The notes: a model not told the origin generated them from the sequence alone. A DNA stretch of 64,000 bases from AP-15 sp963747735 (GCA_963747735.1 CAVVGE010000006.1:534996-598995), one strand, 5' to 3'; shown: positions 34,504 to 43,985, counted from the first letter of the stretch. A program made the numbers and translations.

Positions 34504-35775
34504 ATGCTCTCCGAATTCGCCTTTGAACTCGCCGCATCTAATATTCGTTTCGGCTCGGGAGCCACGCGTGAGGTGGGTGCCGACATTGCCGATCTGAGGC
34601 TGAAATCGGCTTTGGTATTCACCGATCCGAACCTTCGCAATTTGCCTCCGGTCAGTGCGGCGCTTGAATCGCTCGAGGCTAACGGAATCGCGTTTCGGCT
34701 CTATGACCGGGTGCGCGTCGAACCGAGTGACCAATCTCTGGCCGAAGCGTCTGCTTTCGCCTCATCAAACGACTACGACGCAGTTGTGGCCGTAGGTGGA
34801 GGATCGGTGATCGATACGGCGAAGGCAGCGAACCTTTATGCGTGTTATCCGGCCGACTTACTTGAATACGTGAATCCGCCGATCGGCCGAGGCACTCCAG
34901 TTCCAGGAGCCCTGAAGCCGCTGATTGCTATTCCGACCACGGCGGGAACCGGCAGCGAGACGACCGGGGTTGCGATTTTCGACTATGAGCCTCTCCGCGC
35001 CAAGACTGGTATCGCACACCGACGGTTGAGGCCAACGCTTGGAATTGTCGACCCTGAAAACACCGTATCGCTTCCGGGCGCCGTTGCGGCGTCTTCGGGC
35101 ATTGACGTTCTCTGTCACGCGATTGAATCATGGACCGCGGCCCCGTACACATCGCGGCCTCGCCCCGAGCGCCCCCTCCTTCGCCCCGCTTATCAGGGCG
35201 CGAATCCGATCAGCGATCTATGGAGTTGCGAAGCGCTGCGGCTCACGGCCCGCTACATCCGCCGCGCCGCCGCGGATCCTTCCGATACGGAAGCGCGCTC
35301 GGCCATGTTGCTCGCGTCCAGTTACGCCGGCATCGGATTCGGGAATGCAGGAGTCCATCTGCCGCACGGCATGTCCTACCCGGTATCCGGCCTCAACCGT
35401 GGGTATCGCGCTCCAGGATATGACGCGGTTGATCATCTGCTCATTCCGCACGGGATTTCCGTCATCATCAATGCTCCCGCCGTTTTCCGGTTTACGGCCC
35501 AAGCCGATCCCGAACGGCATCTTGAAGCGGCGCGCATTCTCGGAGCGGACGTTTCGCGGGCGAAGCCGGAAGACGCGGGGGCGATCCTCTCCGACTGCCT
35601 AATCCAAATCATGCACGACCTCAACCTGCCCAGGCACCTTTCCGAGCTGGGCTATACGGCCTCAGACATCCCGGACCTGGTCGCCGGCACCCTTCCACAA
35701 CATCGTGTGACCAAACTCTCGCCGCGTCCGGCATCTCCTGAAGACCTTGCCCGACTGTTTGAAGAAACCCTCTGA
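34504..35775 (+). CDS. Iron-containing alcohol dehydrogenase, hydroxyacid-oxoacid transhydrogenase (ADHFE1) type
   Basis: 423 residues, full length for the ADHFE1 branch of group III dehydrogenases. The NAD-binding strand is AVVAVGGGSVIDTAKAANLY; AIPTTAGTGSETTGVAIF is the family signature; metal ligands lie in SSGIDVLCHAIESW, GVHLPHGMSYPV and the later LLIPHGISV. The long insert GANPISDLWSCEALRLTARY is characteristic of the transhydrogenase branch. The animal enzyme converts gamma-hydroxybutyrate with 2-oxoglutarate to succinate semialdehyde and 2-hydroxyglutarate. ATG 34504 follows GGGAGCAGCCC. It overlaps the end of a propeller fragment and no operon partner is seen. Confidence 0.9.
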   Translation: MLSEFAFELAASNIRFGSGATREVGADIADLRLKSALVFTDPNLRNLPPVSAALESLEANGIAFRLYDRVRVEPSDQSLAEASAFASSNDYDAVVAVGGGSVIDTAKAANLYACYPADLLEYVNPPIGRGTPVPGALKPLIAIPTTAGTGSETTGVAIFDYEPLRAKTGIAHRRLRPTLGIVDPENTVSLPGAVAASSGIDVLCHAIESWTAAPYTSRPRPERPLLRPAYQGANPISDLWSCEALRLTARYIRRAAADPSDTEARSAMLLASSYAGIGFGNAGVHLPHGMSYPVSGLNRGYRAPGYDAVDHLLIPHGISVIINAPAVFRFTAQADPERHLEAARILGADVSRAKPEDAGAILSDCLIQIMHDLNLPRHLSELGYTASDIPDLVAGTLPQHRVTKLSPRPASPEDLARLFEETL

Positions 35776-36097
35776 GCGCGTTTTACTCTGGCATGTTTCA
35801 TAGCAAATGAGGTCAGCTGGACATTCTCTCTGAGCGGCCCCGATGCAAATCTTGTACTAAGGGTCCCCCGGCTCTAATAGAGGAGATGATACGTCATAAC
35901 GCTCCCTGTTCTTGACTCCGGTCCATCGCACAGCCAAAGAACCGATGTCGACTTGACGCATTGGCAGAATCGGTGGAGGCTCGCCGACTGTGAAGACAAC
36001 TCCGAATTCGTTTGTTGGGAGTTCCTCAAGGTCAGGGCGACGCCCGCGCCAGTGGGACGCAACCGCAATCTCAGACGGGTGTATGATTCAGGCACTC

Positions 36098-36862
36098 ATG
36101 AGGGTTGAAGAACCAAACCACAAAATGATTGTTTGGTTATCGGCGGTCGCGCTGTTTCTCATCATAGTGATCTGCCCTCTAGCAACGCAGGCCTTGAGCT
36201 CGTCGCCGGCCACCGCTCCCGCGAGAACGCACGGGCCCTACACTACCAATTTTTCCCGCGCAGAGAATCCGATTTCGGAAGGCGGCAAATGGCTGAATGG
36301 CCAGAGCGACGGGCTGGATTGGACCAATGTCCGGACGACCCCTGGCTTCGCGTTTGGGACCGAAATAGGCGGGAATCGACCAGATCCACAAAAATACGAT
36401 GACTCAACCGCCATCTTGAAGGGTAGTTGGGGACCGAACCAAACAGCCCAAGCTACCGTCCGGTCGGTAAACCCGAATCAGGACGGCAAGGTCTGGGAAG
36501 AAGTGGAGTTGCGTTTGCGAAGTTCCCTTTCGCCCCACAACTGCACGGGCTACGAAATCATGTTTCGCTGCTCCAAAACTCCCCAGGCGTACTGCAATAT
36601 CGCCAGGTGGGATGGACCGTTGGGAAAGTTCACCATGTTAAAGGAGACGGTCGGTTCGCAGTACGGGGTCAAGGATGGAGACGTGGTGAAGGCCAGCATG
36701 GTTGGAACGATTCTTACGGTTTACATAAATGGCAAGCAAATGATTCAACTCAGCGACGACAGATTTGCGAACGGCAATCCAGGCATTGGGTATTACCTCG
36801 AAGGGGCCACTGGCGCGATGGACGACTTTGGGTTTTCAAGTTTTATAGCAACCGATAAATAG
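36098..36862 (+). CDS. Secreted concanavalin-like (DUF1080-type) protein
   Basis: About 254 residues. An N-terminal membrane anchor or signal (MIVWLSAVALFLIIVICPLA, TQA) is followed by a beta-sandwich domain: WEEVELRLRSSLSPHNCTGY, YCNIARWDGPLGKFTMLKET, DGDVVKASMVGTILTVYING and GNPGIGYYLEGATGAMDDFG. This is the pattern of the 3-keto-disaccharide hydrolase/laminin-G-like family used for binding or hydrolysing glycans. ATG 36098 is the likely start; ATG 36125 is possible. The upstream bases 35776-36097 hold no gene I trust. The bases 36863-37609 downstream likewise show nothing recognisable. Confidence 0.75.
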   Translation: MRVEEPNHKMIVWLSAVALFLIIVICPLATQALSSSPATAPARTHGPYTTNFSRAENPISEGGKWLNGQSDGLDWTNVRTTPGFAFGTEIGGNRPDPQKYDDSTAILKGSWGPNQTAQATVRSVNPNQDGKVWEEVELRLRSSLSPHNCTGYEIMFRCSKTPQAYCNIARWDGPLGKFTMLKETVGSQYGVKDGDVVKASMVGTILTVYINGKQMIQLSDDRFANGNPGIGYYLEGATGAMDDFGFSSFIATDK

Positions 36863-37609
36863 CCTCGGAGTGCAATTATTCACTTCAAATCAGCTCGGAT
36901 GTATGTCCTTCGAGCGCTGTACGACGGTCCTTACAACGGGGAAAGTAAATCGCCAACGCCGGCGACACGCGTCGTAGAAAAGACGGTCCTGTCAAGCTTC
37001 CGGATAGGTCCCGGGTGACGGGCAAACCGAAAGTTGAATTGTTCTGGGTCAACTTGACGATAAACGCCCATCTCGCGGATGTGAGTTCCGCAGAGTTGTC
37101 CCCAAGTCCTTTTATACCGGCGCTTGATTGGTGGGTCATTATTCCTGTTGCGGGCAGTCGGTACTGTTCACTTTCCCGCCTTGGCGGTTTGGTTTCCCCT
37201 TTTCACTGGTGGGTAGATCTCACTGGCGTGAGTGTCGCATTTCCAGGCCCCGTCAGTGACCTCGAAAACACATCTCGCTGAACTCACTTGAAATGATGGA
37301 TTACACCGCATTCGATCTGAAGCGAATCCGACTTTGTTCGGCGATCGCGAAGCAGCAAACCAGTTCGGAATATCAGGTCACGGGTATCATCGACCACCCA
37401 GCCTCACCGAGCGATTCTGACGAGCCGAATTGTCTGATCGTCCCTTTACAACCGGCGCTTATCGGGCTTTCATCTCAATCTCGGGCTCTTGCCCCTACTT
37501 TCGAATCGGTCGCCTGAATGCAGCCGGGCGTCCTCAGAACGTATAACGCGAGTACTGCGGGGCCGCCGTTACCCTGCCGGCCCGCGCGTTCGGATTGGTG
37601 AGAAGCGCC

Positions 37610-38062
37610 TCACGTCGATCCGCGGGGGCTACTCACCCAGTAACGAGGGCCAGACCCGAGACGGGCCGCCCGATCTCCTGGGTTCGCGAGCCTGCATCGG
37701 CCCAGCGACAGGCAGCCGCAACCGATGCATTCGGTCAGACCCGCCCGGAGGCGCTCGAGCTCAGCCATGCGTTCGTCAATGCGGCTCGTCCAACCGCGAG
37801 AGAGCTTAGCCCAGTCCGAACCCTCCGGGACTCGCCCCTCTGGCAACTTCGCGAGCTCCACTGCCACTTCATCCAGCCTCATTCCGAGCCGCTGGGCGAA
37901 GACAATAAAAGCAATCCGTCGCAACACGGCTCTCGGGAAGCGCCGGTGGCCCGAGCCGGCCCGCTCGGACTTGATAAGGCTCTTCTCCTCGTAGAAGCGA
38001 AGGGCCGATGCGGCCACCCCGCTGCGGCGTGAAACCTCGCTGATCGTCAGCAGCGTGGACAT
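37610..38062 (-). CDS. SoxR-like MerR-family redox regulator
   Basis: 150 residues. The MerR winged helix is LTISEVSRRSGVAASALRFY then RFPRAVLRRIAFIVFAQRLG; a dimerisation helix follows; and the cluster-binding loop CIGCGCLSLGRC (Cys 112, 115, 117, 123) has the exact C-x2-C-x-C-x5-C spacing of SoxR. SoxR activates target promoters when its [2Fe-2S] cluster is oxidised by redox-cycling compounds or NO. The gene faces away from an SDR/QueA-like pair; an 8-bp inverted repeat lies in the divergent promoter. The tail beyond the cysteines is longer than in E. coli SoxR. ATG 38062 gives the normal N-terminus. Confidence 0.92.
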   Translation of the reverse strand: MSTLLTISEVSRRSGVAASALRFYEEKSLIKSERAGSGHRRFPRAVLRRIAFIVFAQRLGMRLDEVAVELAKLPEGRVPEGSDWAKLSRGWTSRIDERMAELERLRAGLTECIGCGCLSLGRCRLANPGDRAARLGSGPRYWVSSPRGST

Positions 38063-38088
38063 TGCCCAAAAAATATCACAAATACGTC

Positions 38089-38119
38089 TTGACTTCAAGT
38101 TAACTTTAACTTGTAGTTT
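38089..38119 (+). promoter_or_regulatory. SoxR/MerR-type promoter with operator
   Basis: TTGACT (38089-38094) and TAGTTT (38114-38119) are separated by 19 bp, the overlong spacer of MerR-regulated promoters. Inside is CAAGTTAACTTTAACTTG (38096-38113), an 8-bp inverted repeat with a 2-bp centre, close to known SoxR boxes. It points toward the small ORF, SDR and QueA-like genes. Confidence 0.75.
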
Positions 38120-38169
38120 GAAATTGATAGTAAGCTAACAGCCCGCCGGAGCGGACGAGGAGAGCTCGA

Positions 38170-38262
38170 ATGACCACCTCTAAACTGCATGAAATCAACG
38201 CATCAGCACAAGTCGAAGTGGTGCGCGCGCTGACGTCGGGAGCTGGCAGGGCGTCAGCCTAA
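38170..38262 (+). CDS. Small ORF (30 aa) ahead of the SDR
   Basis: ATG 38170 lies 8 bases after GAGGAG, an excellent ribosome-binding site, and opens 30 codons (MTTSKLHEINASAQVEVVRA to GAGRASA) with stop TAA next to the AAAGGAGG of the SDR gene. It is the first ORF after the SoxR-type promoter. It might be a leader peptide, a stand-alone miniprotein, or the truncated start of a SRPBCC-like gene. No family is sure. Confidence 0.5.
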   Translation: MTTSKLHEINASAQVEVVRALTSGAGRASA

Positions 38263-38274
38263 AGGAGGTTTCAA

Positions 38275-39018
38275 ATGTTTGAGGACTCAGATCATCTCCT
38301 GAACGAATTTCGCGGTTTGCGAGTGGCCGTCACAGGCGGTACCTCCGGCCTTGGACTCGCTCTGGTACGGGAGTTGCTCATTGGTGGCGCGCAGGTCGCG
38401 TTTGTAGCGCGCCGGCGCGACGGTGTGGAACGCGTCGTTCGCGAACACTCCGGCGCACACGGCATTGTCGGCGACGTGTCGAAGAAGGATGACATTCATC
38501 CCATCGCGATTCAAATTCTGGGTGCGCTCGGAGGGCTTGACGTTTTCGTCAATAACGCCTCGGATCTTGGGCCGGCACCGCTCGCCCTGCTGGCGGATAC
38601 CGAGTGCGAAGACCTGGAGCGCGCCCTTCGGACGAACGTGCTGGGGCCGTTCCGGCTGACAAAAGTGCTGTTGGGAGCGCTGGCCTCCTCCGCCCGTGAG
38701 GGCCGCGGAGCCGTGGTCTTGAACGTTTCGAGCGATGCCGCCATTAATCCGTATTCGCGTTGGGGCGCCTATGGCGCGAGCAAGGCTGCCCTACACCATT
38801 TGAGCCGGATCTGGAACGAAGAACTGACGGCGGAGGGTATCCGCGTCCTATCGCTCGATCCGGGGGACATGGATACACCGTTGCACGCGATGGCGATGCC
38901 CGATGCAGATCCATCTGAACTCAAGCGCCCCCAGACCGCAGCTCGCGAACTTGCTGACGCAATCGGTGAGCAGCTCTTATCCATTCACCGGAGCGTCACG
39001 GAAGTGGTGGTGCGATGA
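38275..39018 (+). CDS. Short-chain dehydrogenase/reductase
   Basis: 247 residues of a classical SDR: cofactor loop VAVTGGTSGLGLALV, NNAS in the central strand, catalytic Ser in VLNVSSDAA, and YGASKAALHHLSR with Tyr and Lys. The C-terminal LDPGDMDTPLHAMAMPD replaces the usual PG loop. ATG 38275 follows a perfect AAAGGAGG. Its stop overlaps the next start by ATGA, so it is translated together with the QueA-like gene. Control by the adjacent SoxR-like regulator suggests a role against electrophilic or redox-cycling compounds; the substrate is unknown. Confidence 0.93.
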   Translation: MFEDSDHLLNEFRGLRVAVTGGTSGLGLALVRELLIGGAQVAFVARRRDGVERVVREHSGAHGIVGDVSKKDDIHPIAIQILGALGGLDVFVNNASDLGPAPLALLADTECEDLERALRTNVLGPFRLTKVLLGALASSAREGRGAVVLNVSSDAAINPYSRWGAYGASKAALHHLSRIWNEELTAEGIRVLSLDPGDMDTPLHAMAMPDADPSELKRPQTAARELADAIGEQLLSIHRSVTEVVVR

Positions 39019-40091
39019 CCGCAGCCCATCTGCCAATCCAGCGCCCACGAGAAGCGAAGCTGCTTGCTCTTGATAGCCACGGAAAGATCCGCCATCTGGC
39101 GCGATCGAAGGTCATGGATCTCTTCCATCCTGGTGATCTGGTGATCGCGAACGATGCAGCCACACTGCCAGCGAGCCTTTCGGGGAAGCACTTGCGGACT
39201 GGCCGGTTCATCGAAGTGCGTCTAGCCGCTCGGCGCTCGCTGGCAGCCGATAGTATCCGTCACTGCAATGCAATTGTTTTTGGGACGGGGGACTTCCGCA
39301 TTCGTACCGAAGATCGGCCCAAGCCCCCGGAACTGATGAACGGCGACCGGCTCGCGCTAGGGGTGTTGCGAGCCACTGTGGAGGCGATACTCGGCCATCC
39401 TAGGCTCGTGCGGCTCGCTTTCGAGGGTTCGCTCACCGGGATCTGGGAGGGCATTGCGCGCGACGGCCGCCCGATCCAGTACTCACACATCACCAGACCC
39501 TTGGCGCTCTGGGACGTGTGGACACCGATCGCCGGTCCGCCAGTTGCGTTCGAGTCCCCCTCGGCCGGCTTCGTCCTTGACTGGAACGTCTTGGCGTCGC
39601 TAAAGCGGCAGAAGGTTCAGTTCGCAACGATCACTCACGCCGCGGGCATCTCCTCTACTGGTGATGGCGAGTTGGACGCGCTCCTGCCGTTTGACGAACC
39701 ATATTACATTCCCCTGACCACTGCCCTGGCAGTCCGTCATGCCCAAATGCGAGGCGGGCGTGTTATCGCGGTTGGCACGACGGTTGTGCGGGCGCTGGAA
39801 CATGCGGCTCAGTCCGATAGCTTCGTGGGGTCAGGGTTTGGATTGGCGACGCAGCGGATCGGAACCGACACCCAACTGCGCGTGGTTGATGCAATTCTCT
39901 CCGGCACGCACGAACCCGGCACCAGCCATTACGATATGTTGCGCGCCTTCGTGGACGACGCAACCCTTCGTGGCCTAGACCGGGAGCTGAACCTCCACAG
40001 CTATCGTACCCACGAATTCGGCGATTCCATTTTCGCTGAACGGAACGGACGCGGCGCAGAATCCTTGGAGCAGCAATTTCCCGCAGCGTAG
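39015..40091 (+). CDS. QueA-like S-adenosylmethionine:tRNA ribosyltransferase-isomerase
   Basis: 358 residues resembling QueA: ARSKVMDLFHPGDLVIANDA, an N-terminal RxxDLFxPGDLLVxNDT equivalent, and the C-terminal PTAGLHF-like region here PSAGFVLDWNVLASLKRQKV, then TITHAAGISSTGDGELDALL and GTTVVRALEHAAQ. QueA transfers the ribosyl group of SAM to preQ1 in tRNA to make epoxyqueuosine. This sequence departs from true QueA (ITRPLALWDVWTPIAG in place of the usual catalytic IARYPAERRDxSRLL-type region), so it may be a divergent paralogue with a new substrate. Its ATG overlaps the SDR stop. No other queuosine genes are in the window. Confidence 0.82.
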   Translation: MTAAHLPIQRPREAKLLALDSHGKIRHLARSKVMDLFHPGDLVIANDAATLPASLSGKHLRTGRFIEVRLAARRSLAADSIRHCNAIVFGTGDFRIRTEDRPKPPELMNGDRLALGVLRATVEAILGHPRLVRLAFEGSLTGIWEGIARDGRPIQYSHITRPLALWDVWTPIAGPPVAFESPSAGFVLDWNVLASLKRQKVQFATITHAAGISSTGDGELDALLPFDEPYYIPLTTALAVRHAQMRGGRVIAVGTTVVRALEHAAQSDSFVGSGFGLATQRIGTDTQLRVVDAILSGTHEPGTSHYDMLRAFVDDATLRGLDRELNLHSYRTHEFGDSIFAERNGRGAESLEQQFPAA

Positions 40092-40415
40092 ACTTCAAGC
40101 AGACTGCCTGTCGTTCCGACGGCACCTTCTCGCAGGCTCATTTTGCTTTTAACGTCAGAACCAACCATCAACATCCACGAACCTCTTCAAATATCAACGG
40201 GACACGATGGGCTGGTAAGGAACGAGTTGTCTTTGCGGTGCCATGGACTAATAACGCCATGCCGACTTCTCAGGCCTTTCGATTCTGTCCGCTGGCGCGC
40301 GGTTCATTTCTTGCACGAAAGCTCCGAGAGGTCATATCGGTGGCTATCTCTGCAACTGCGGCAGGATTGGAGGTGATCGCCGCCAATCCATTCTCGGTAG
40401 AGGATTAGTTAAGAG

Positions 40416-41588
40416 ATGACCAGGCACCTACTCGCCGGGACTGTTCTCATACTGATACTTTCCCTCCTGAGCCTTGCCCAAGCCCATTCCAGCTTTCCGG
40501 TCGATATCACGCCTGGTCCCTCTCCCCAACCGGTTATGGTGGATGGGCGGCAGCGACTGGTTTACGAGCTCCACCTCACCAACGCGGCGCCTATTCCGAT
40601 CGAGATCCTCGCGCTCGACGTGTTCAGCGGCGATGCATCGACGGCCTTGGCCAGCTATCGTGGCGACGCGCTGCAGAAGTTGCTCGTTCCGGTGGAGAAC
40701 GTACTAGTCTCGCTTCAGCCGAGCGAAAGCGGAGCCAAGACGCGGGTGATCGCCGCCGGCCATACCATAGTCATCTTCCTTGAATTAACGCTCGACGCCG
40801 ACGCCCGCTCCCCGATGGAGCTTCGTCATCAGTTCTCGTTTGATATCCACGGGAACCCCACCCTCGAGAGGACAGTGAACGGCCCCATTGTCGCTGTCGT
40901 TCAGGAGCCGGCACCGGTGCTGAATGCCCCTTTGCGCGGGTCAGCTTGGGTCGCGTTTAACGCCTTTTTCGCGTACGACCATCGCCGTGCCTTCGTCCCT
41001 ATCGACGGCAAGCTTGTCATCGCGCAACGCTTCGCCATCGATTGGGTGCGACTCGGCCCCGACGGACGCCTGTTCCACGGCGACTCGAAATCCAACGCCA
41101 ACTTCTACGGCTATGGCGCGGAGGTGCTCGCCGTGGCTGATGCGCGAGTTTCGGACCTGAGGGACGGTATTCCCGATAATACCGGCAGCAACGAGCGAAG
41201 CGAGCGCCATATCACGGTCGACAACGCTGTTGGCAACTATGTGATCCTCGATCTCGGTCACGGCCATTTTGCCGTTTACGCGCACCTGCAGCCCGGCAGC
41301 TTAAGAATCAAGATCGGCGACAACGTAAGGGCTGGACAAGTGCTGGCGCTGCTCGGCAATTCGGGCAACTCCGACGGGCCGCACCTGCACTTCCATCTGG
41401 TGAGCGCCAATTCGCCCATGGCCGCGGAGGGCATTCCCTATGAACTCGCCACTCTCACTGAACTTGGAGTGGTGGACGATTCAAAGGCGCTGGATACCGG
41501 GGAACCGTGGCGGCCCAAAAGCACAACGAAGCCCGTAGTTCACCGGCGTGAATTCCCAACCGATGCGACAGTCTTGGCTTTTCCTTGA
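40416..41588 (+). CDS. Secreted M23-type peptidase or peptidase-like protein
   Basis: 390 residues. A signal peptide (MTRHLLAGTVLILILSLLSL, AQA) is followed by a beta-rich N-terminal domain of about 170 residues and a LytM/M23 domain: GAEVLAVADARVSDLRDGIP, VGNYVILDLGHGHFAVYAHL, DNVRAGQVLALLGNSGNSDG and PHLHFHLV. The H-x-H ligands are present. The usual HxxxD at the first strand is not evident (NFYGYG instead; HGDS lies earlier), so catalysis is uncertain and it may be a regulator or binding protein of peptidoglycan. The upstream 40092-40415 shows no gene I trust. Confidence 0.85.
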   Translation: MTRHLLAGTVLILILSLLSLAQAHSSFPVDITPGPSPQPVMVDGRQRLVYELHLTNAAPIPIEILALDVFSGDASTALASYRGDALQKLLVPVENVLVSLQPSESGAKTRVIAAGHTIVIFLELTLDADARSPMELRHQFSFDIHGNPTLERTVNGPIVAVVQEPAPVLNAPLRGSAWVAFNAFFAYDHRRAFVPIDGKLVIAQRFAIDWVRLGPDGRLFHGDSKSNANFYGYGAEVLAVADARVSDLRDGIPDNTGSNERSERHITVDNAVGNYVILDLGHGHFAVYAHLQPGSLRIKIGDNVRAGQVLALLGNSGNSDGPHLHFHLVSANSPMAAEGIPYELATLTELGVVDDSKALDTGEPWRPKSTTKPVVHRREFPTDATVLAFP

Positions 41589-41675
41589 ACTCGGGACCGC
41601 CTCTCAAGAGCACATGAAGGTGGCGAATCGGTGGAGAATGCAACGGCCACCTTCGTTCTGGAGAACAATCGAGTC

Positions 41676-42353
41676 ATGTCGAAGGCTGAACCGGCTTTGC
41701 TTACTGCGACACAGCAGACAATTTCACTTGCTGAAGTTCTGCTCGGAGCATTCCTTGTTGTCGGCCATAACGTATTCCGCATCGTTCCCAATGAAGTCCC
41801 CTTCTTATTCGCGCTTTTTTGGATATCGTTCGGAATTCGCGAGCACGGCTGGAAGCGTCTTGGGTTGATGCTCCCTAAATGGACACGAACATTCCTGTGG
41901 ACCGTGGGTGCCGTGATTGTGCTGCTGGTTGGGAGCGAGTTGGTGGTGCAACCGCTGGCGCATCACTTCTGGCCACAGCCGGAGCACTCCTCATCCTTAA
42001 TCAAGAACCAGGGTGGCTGGAGAAATGTGCTGCGGTCGTTGATAGTCGTGTGGGGCTTTGCTGGGTTTGGCGAAGAACTGGGCTATCGTGGATACCTTCT
42101 AAATCGCGCCGCTGACCTTGGAAACCGCTCGCCGGTAGCTTATATCCTCGCGATGCTCTACGTAGCGGTTCTTTTTGGGATCGGTCACTGGTACAAGGGC
42201 CCGGCGGGCGTCGTGAACAGCACTTTTTCAGGTCTCGTGCTCGGCGCAACGTATCTTTTGACGGGAAGAAATCTGTGGGCACCAATTCTCGCGCATGGGA
42301 TGAAAGACTCGGTTGCGGTGATCTTCTTTGCGATGGGCTGGGCAAACTACTAA
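41676..42353 (+). CDS. CPBP-family intramembrane metalloprotease
   Basis: 225 residues with about six membrane spans. Family motifs are present: FGEELGYRGYLL (EExxxR, catalytic glutamates), FGIGHWYKGPAG (FxxxH) and LWAPILAHGMKDS (HxxxD/N-like). CPBP proteins (Rce1/Abi relatives) cut membrane-embedded or prenylated peptides and some protect against self-made bacteriocins. ATG 41676 is preferred; a GTG at 41631 would add 15 residues. It follows the M23 gene by about 90 bases but the two need not form an operon. Confidence 0.9.
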   Translation: MSKAEPALLTATQQTISLAEVLLGAFLVVGHNVFRIVPNEVPFLFALFWISFGIREHGWKRLGLMLPKWTRTFLWTVGAVIVLLVGSELVVQPLAHHFWPQPEHSSSLIKNQGGWRNVLRSLIVVWGFAGFGEELGYRGYLLNRAADLGNRSPVAYILAMLYVAVLFGIGHWYKGPAGVVNSTFSGLVLGATYLLTGRNLWAPILAHGMKDSVAVIFFAMGWANY

Positions 42354-42551
42354 CTCCGCAATCAGACCATGCGCAACAGCCTCGCTATTGGAATTCATTA
42401 GGCTATCAGTGGGCCGAGCTTGTCGACCGTAATGCTCGACTTGATGCCTGCGAAGAAGGTTGCCGAAGAGCCGCCTAATCCTGTTGGAAAATCCAGGCGT
42501 CGTCGTGCCGCCAGTTATTCCTCATTAGACGCCGACTTCCGGATGAGGGGA

Positions 42552-43985
42552 TCAGAGGGCGCTCAGAAAAGCGATCAGGTCCGCCTTCTCCTGTGCGGAA
42601 ATGCCGATGTTGAAGCGCGTGTTGTAAAAGTCCACGACCTCCCCCAGCGTCCTTGCCGAGCCGTTATGGAAGTAAGGAGCACGGCTCGAGAGCCCGTGCA
42701 GAATCGGGCCTTTCAGTCTACCGACATCCTTCCATGCGCCCGTGATGAGCGCGCGTCCCGGGTCCGTGGTCTTCTTGATCTCGGACGTAGTCTTGTTTTG
42801 CAGCGTGAAGATGGGCAGGTAACTGACATCGAGCGGGCTGTCCAAGTCGCCCACACCAATGTTCAGTGGCGCGGATACCGAGTGGTTGCCGACATTGGGC
42901 GAATCATGACACGTTCCACACGTGCCAGGTATGGTTGCGAGGTTCAAATCATCATTCAACCCGGCGACACCAACAATATTAATCGGCTTCGAATTAAAAA
43001 GAGTTTGCCCCCGCGCAATACTTTCGCGGCGTGCGTATGCCAGCGCGAAGAAGCCAGGCCACCCACTAGAACTTTGCGCCCAATCGTTGAACAGACTGAA
43101 GATAACAGGGGTAAATGGAATGTTCTGAGGATTGCCGCCCAGCGGATCATTAATGCCCACGAAGAAAGCTGGCATCGTGTTCTGTGCAAGAAAAGCGGGA
43201 CCGCCCCTCGCTCCTCCCGCATTCAAAGGACCGGCTGCATAATCGTAAGCCTGCGCCGTCACCAGCGTCATCTCGAAATCGACAATCGCCTGCTGCTGTT
43301 CCGCGCTGAGTGGCGTCGCTGCTTCAGCATGGATGTTGGTGGCATCCAATGCCTGGTGCGCCAAATCTGCCAGCAGATCAGCCGGATTGGTAGCCGGGGT
43401 GATCTTCTGGGTTCCTGTCTGCGTGGACGACTCGCGCCCGTCCCACATCAGCGTACTCAAGAATCGCAGGTTGGTCGACGGCGCCGGCCGACGATAAACG
43501 GAGAGTGTCGAAGGGTCGTTGCAGCCGTATGGGTTATCGACCGTGACCACATCGAACTCGGCGTTAGACTGCACACCTAAGCCGATGCGAATCAGGCCAC
43601 GGTCGAGCAGCAAGCTGTACGCCGCTCGCCTCTCCGAGAGCGTGCCGGTCTGCGCACTCTCATTGCAGTTCGCCCCGTCAATGGGCCGGAAGATGGGATC
43701 AGTGCCCTGCGTGAGAAGGAACCGGAGCTTCACCTCATCGCTTGAGATACCCCACCCTTGCGCCGGCCTGTGGCAGGACGAGCAACTACGCCCGTTCGTA
43801 CCGAGAGACTGGAAGAAAGGGCCGGTGAGGCTGATGGGTCCGCCGGCCGTGTTGTAAGTCTCAAGCAAGCCCGTTGAATTAGGAAACGGGAAGAGGTCGG
43901 GCTGGTTCGGCCCGTCCGCCGTCAGCTGTTGCACCACGCTTCCGCTCACGAAGAACAGCGCCAGTGGAATGAGTTTTCTAAACAT
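42552..43985 (-). CDS. Di-haem cytochrome c (cytochrome c peroxidase-like), secreted
   Basis: 477 residues. A signal peptide (MFRKLIPLALFFVSGSVVQQ) is followed by two covalent haem sites: CSSCH at residues 68-72 and CGTCH near 355. RSCSSCHRPAQGWGIS and PGTCGTCHDSPNVGNHSVSA give the context, with later LHGLSSRAPYFHNGSARTLG probably supplying a distal ligand. The layout matches MauG/di-haem peroxidase relatives common in Acidobacteriota. These sit in the periplasm and reduce peroxide or oxidise protein side chains. A hairpin-like sequence lies in 43986-44097 after the following kinase gene end. No partner genes adjoin. Confidence 0.92.
   Translation of the reverse strand: MFRKLIPLALFFVSGSVVQQLTADGPNQPDLFPFPNSTGLLETYNTAGGPISLTGPFFQSLGTNGRSCSSCHRPAQGWGISSDEVKLRFLLTQGTDPIFRPIDGANCNESAQTGTLSERRAAYSLLLDRGLIRIGLGVQSNAEFDVVTVDNPYGCNDPSTLSVYRRPAPSTNLRFLSTLMWDGRESSTQTGTQKITPATNPADLLADLAHQALDATNIHAEAATPLSAEQQQAIVDFEMTLVTAQAYDYAAGPLNAGGARGGPAFLAQNTMPAFFVGINDPLGGNPQNIPFTPVIFSLFNDWAQSSSGWPGFFALAYARRESIARGQTLFNSKPINIVGVAGLNDDLNLATIPGTCGTCHDSPNVGNHSVSAPLNIGVGDLDSPLDVSYLPIFTLQNKTTSEIKKTTDPGRALITGAWKDVGRLKGPILHGLSSRAPYFHNGSARTLGEVVDFYNTRFNIGISAQEKADLIAFLSAL

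Noticed and set aside
36885..37600. Several short ORFs on both strands
   Set aside because: None has a ribosome-binding site, a family resemblance or a natural residue pattern.
42420..43580. Long plus-strand ORF of 386 codons
   Set aside because: It is antisense to the di-haem cytochrome gene with its two CxxCH motifs and has no recognisable features of its own.
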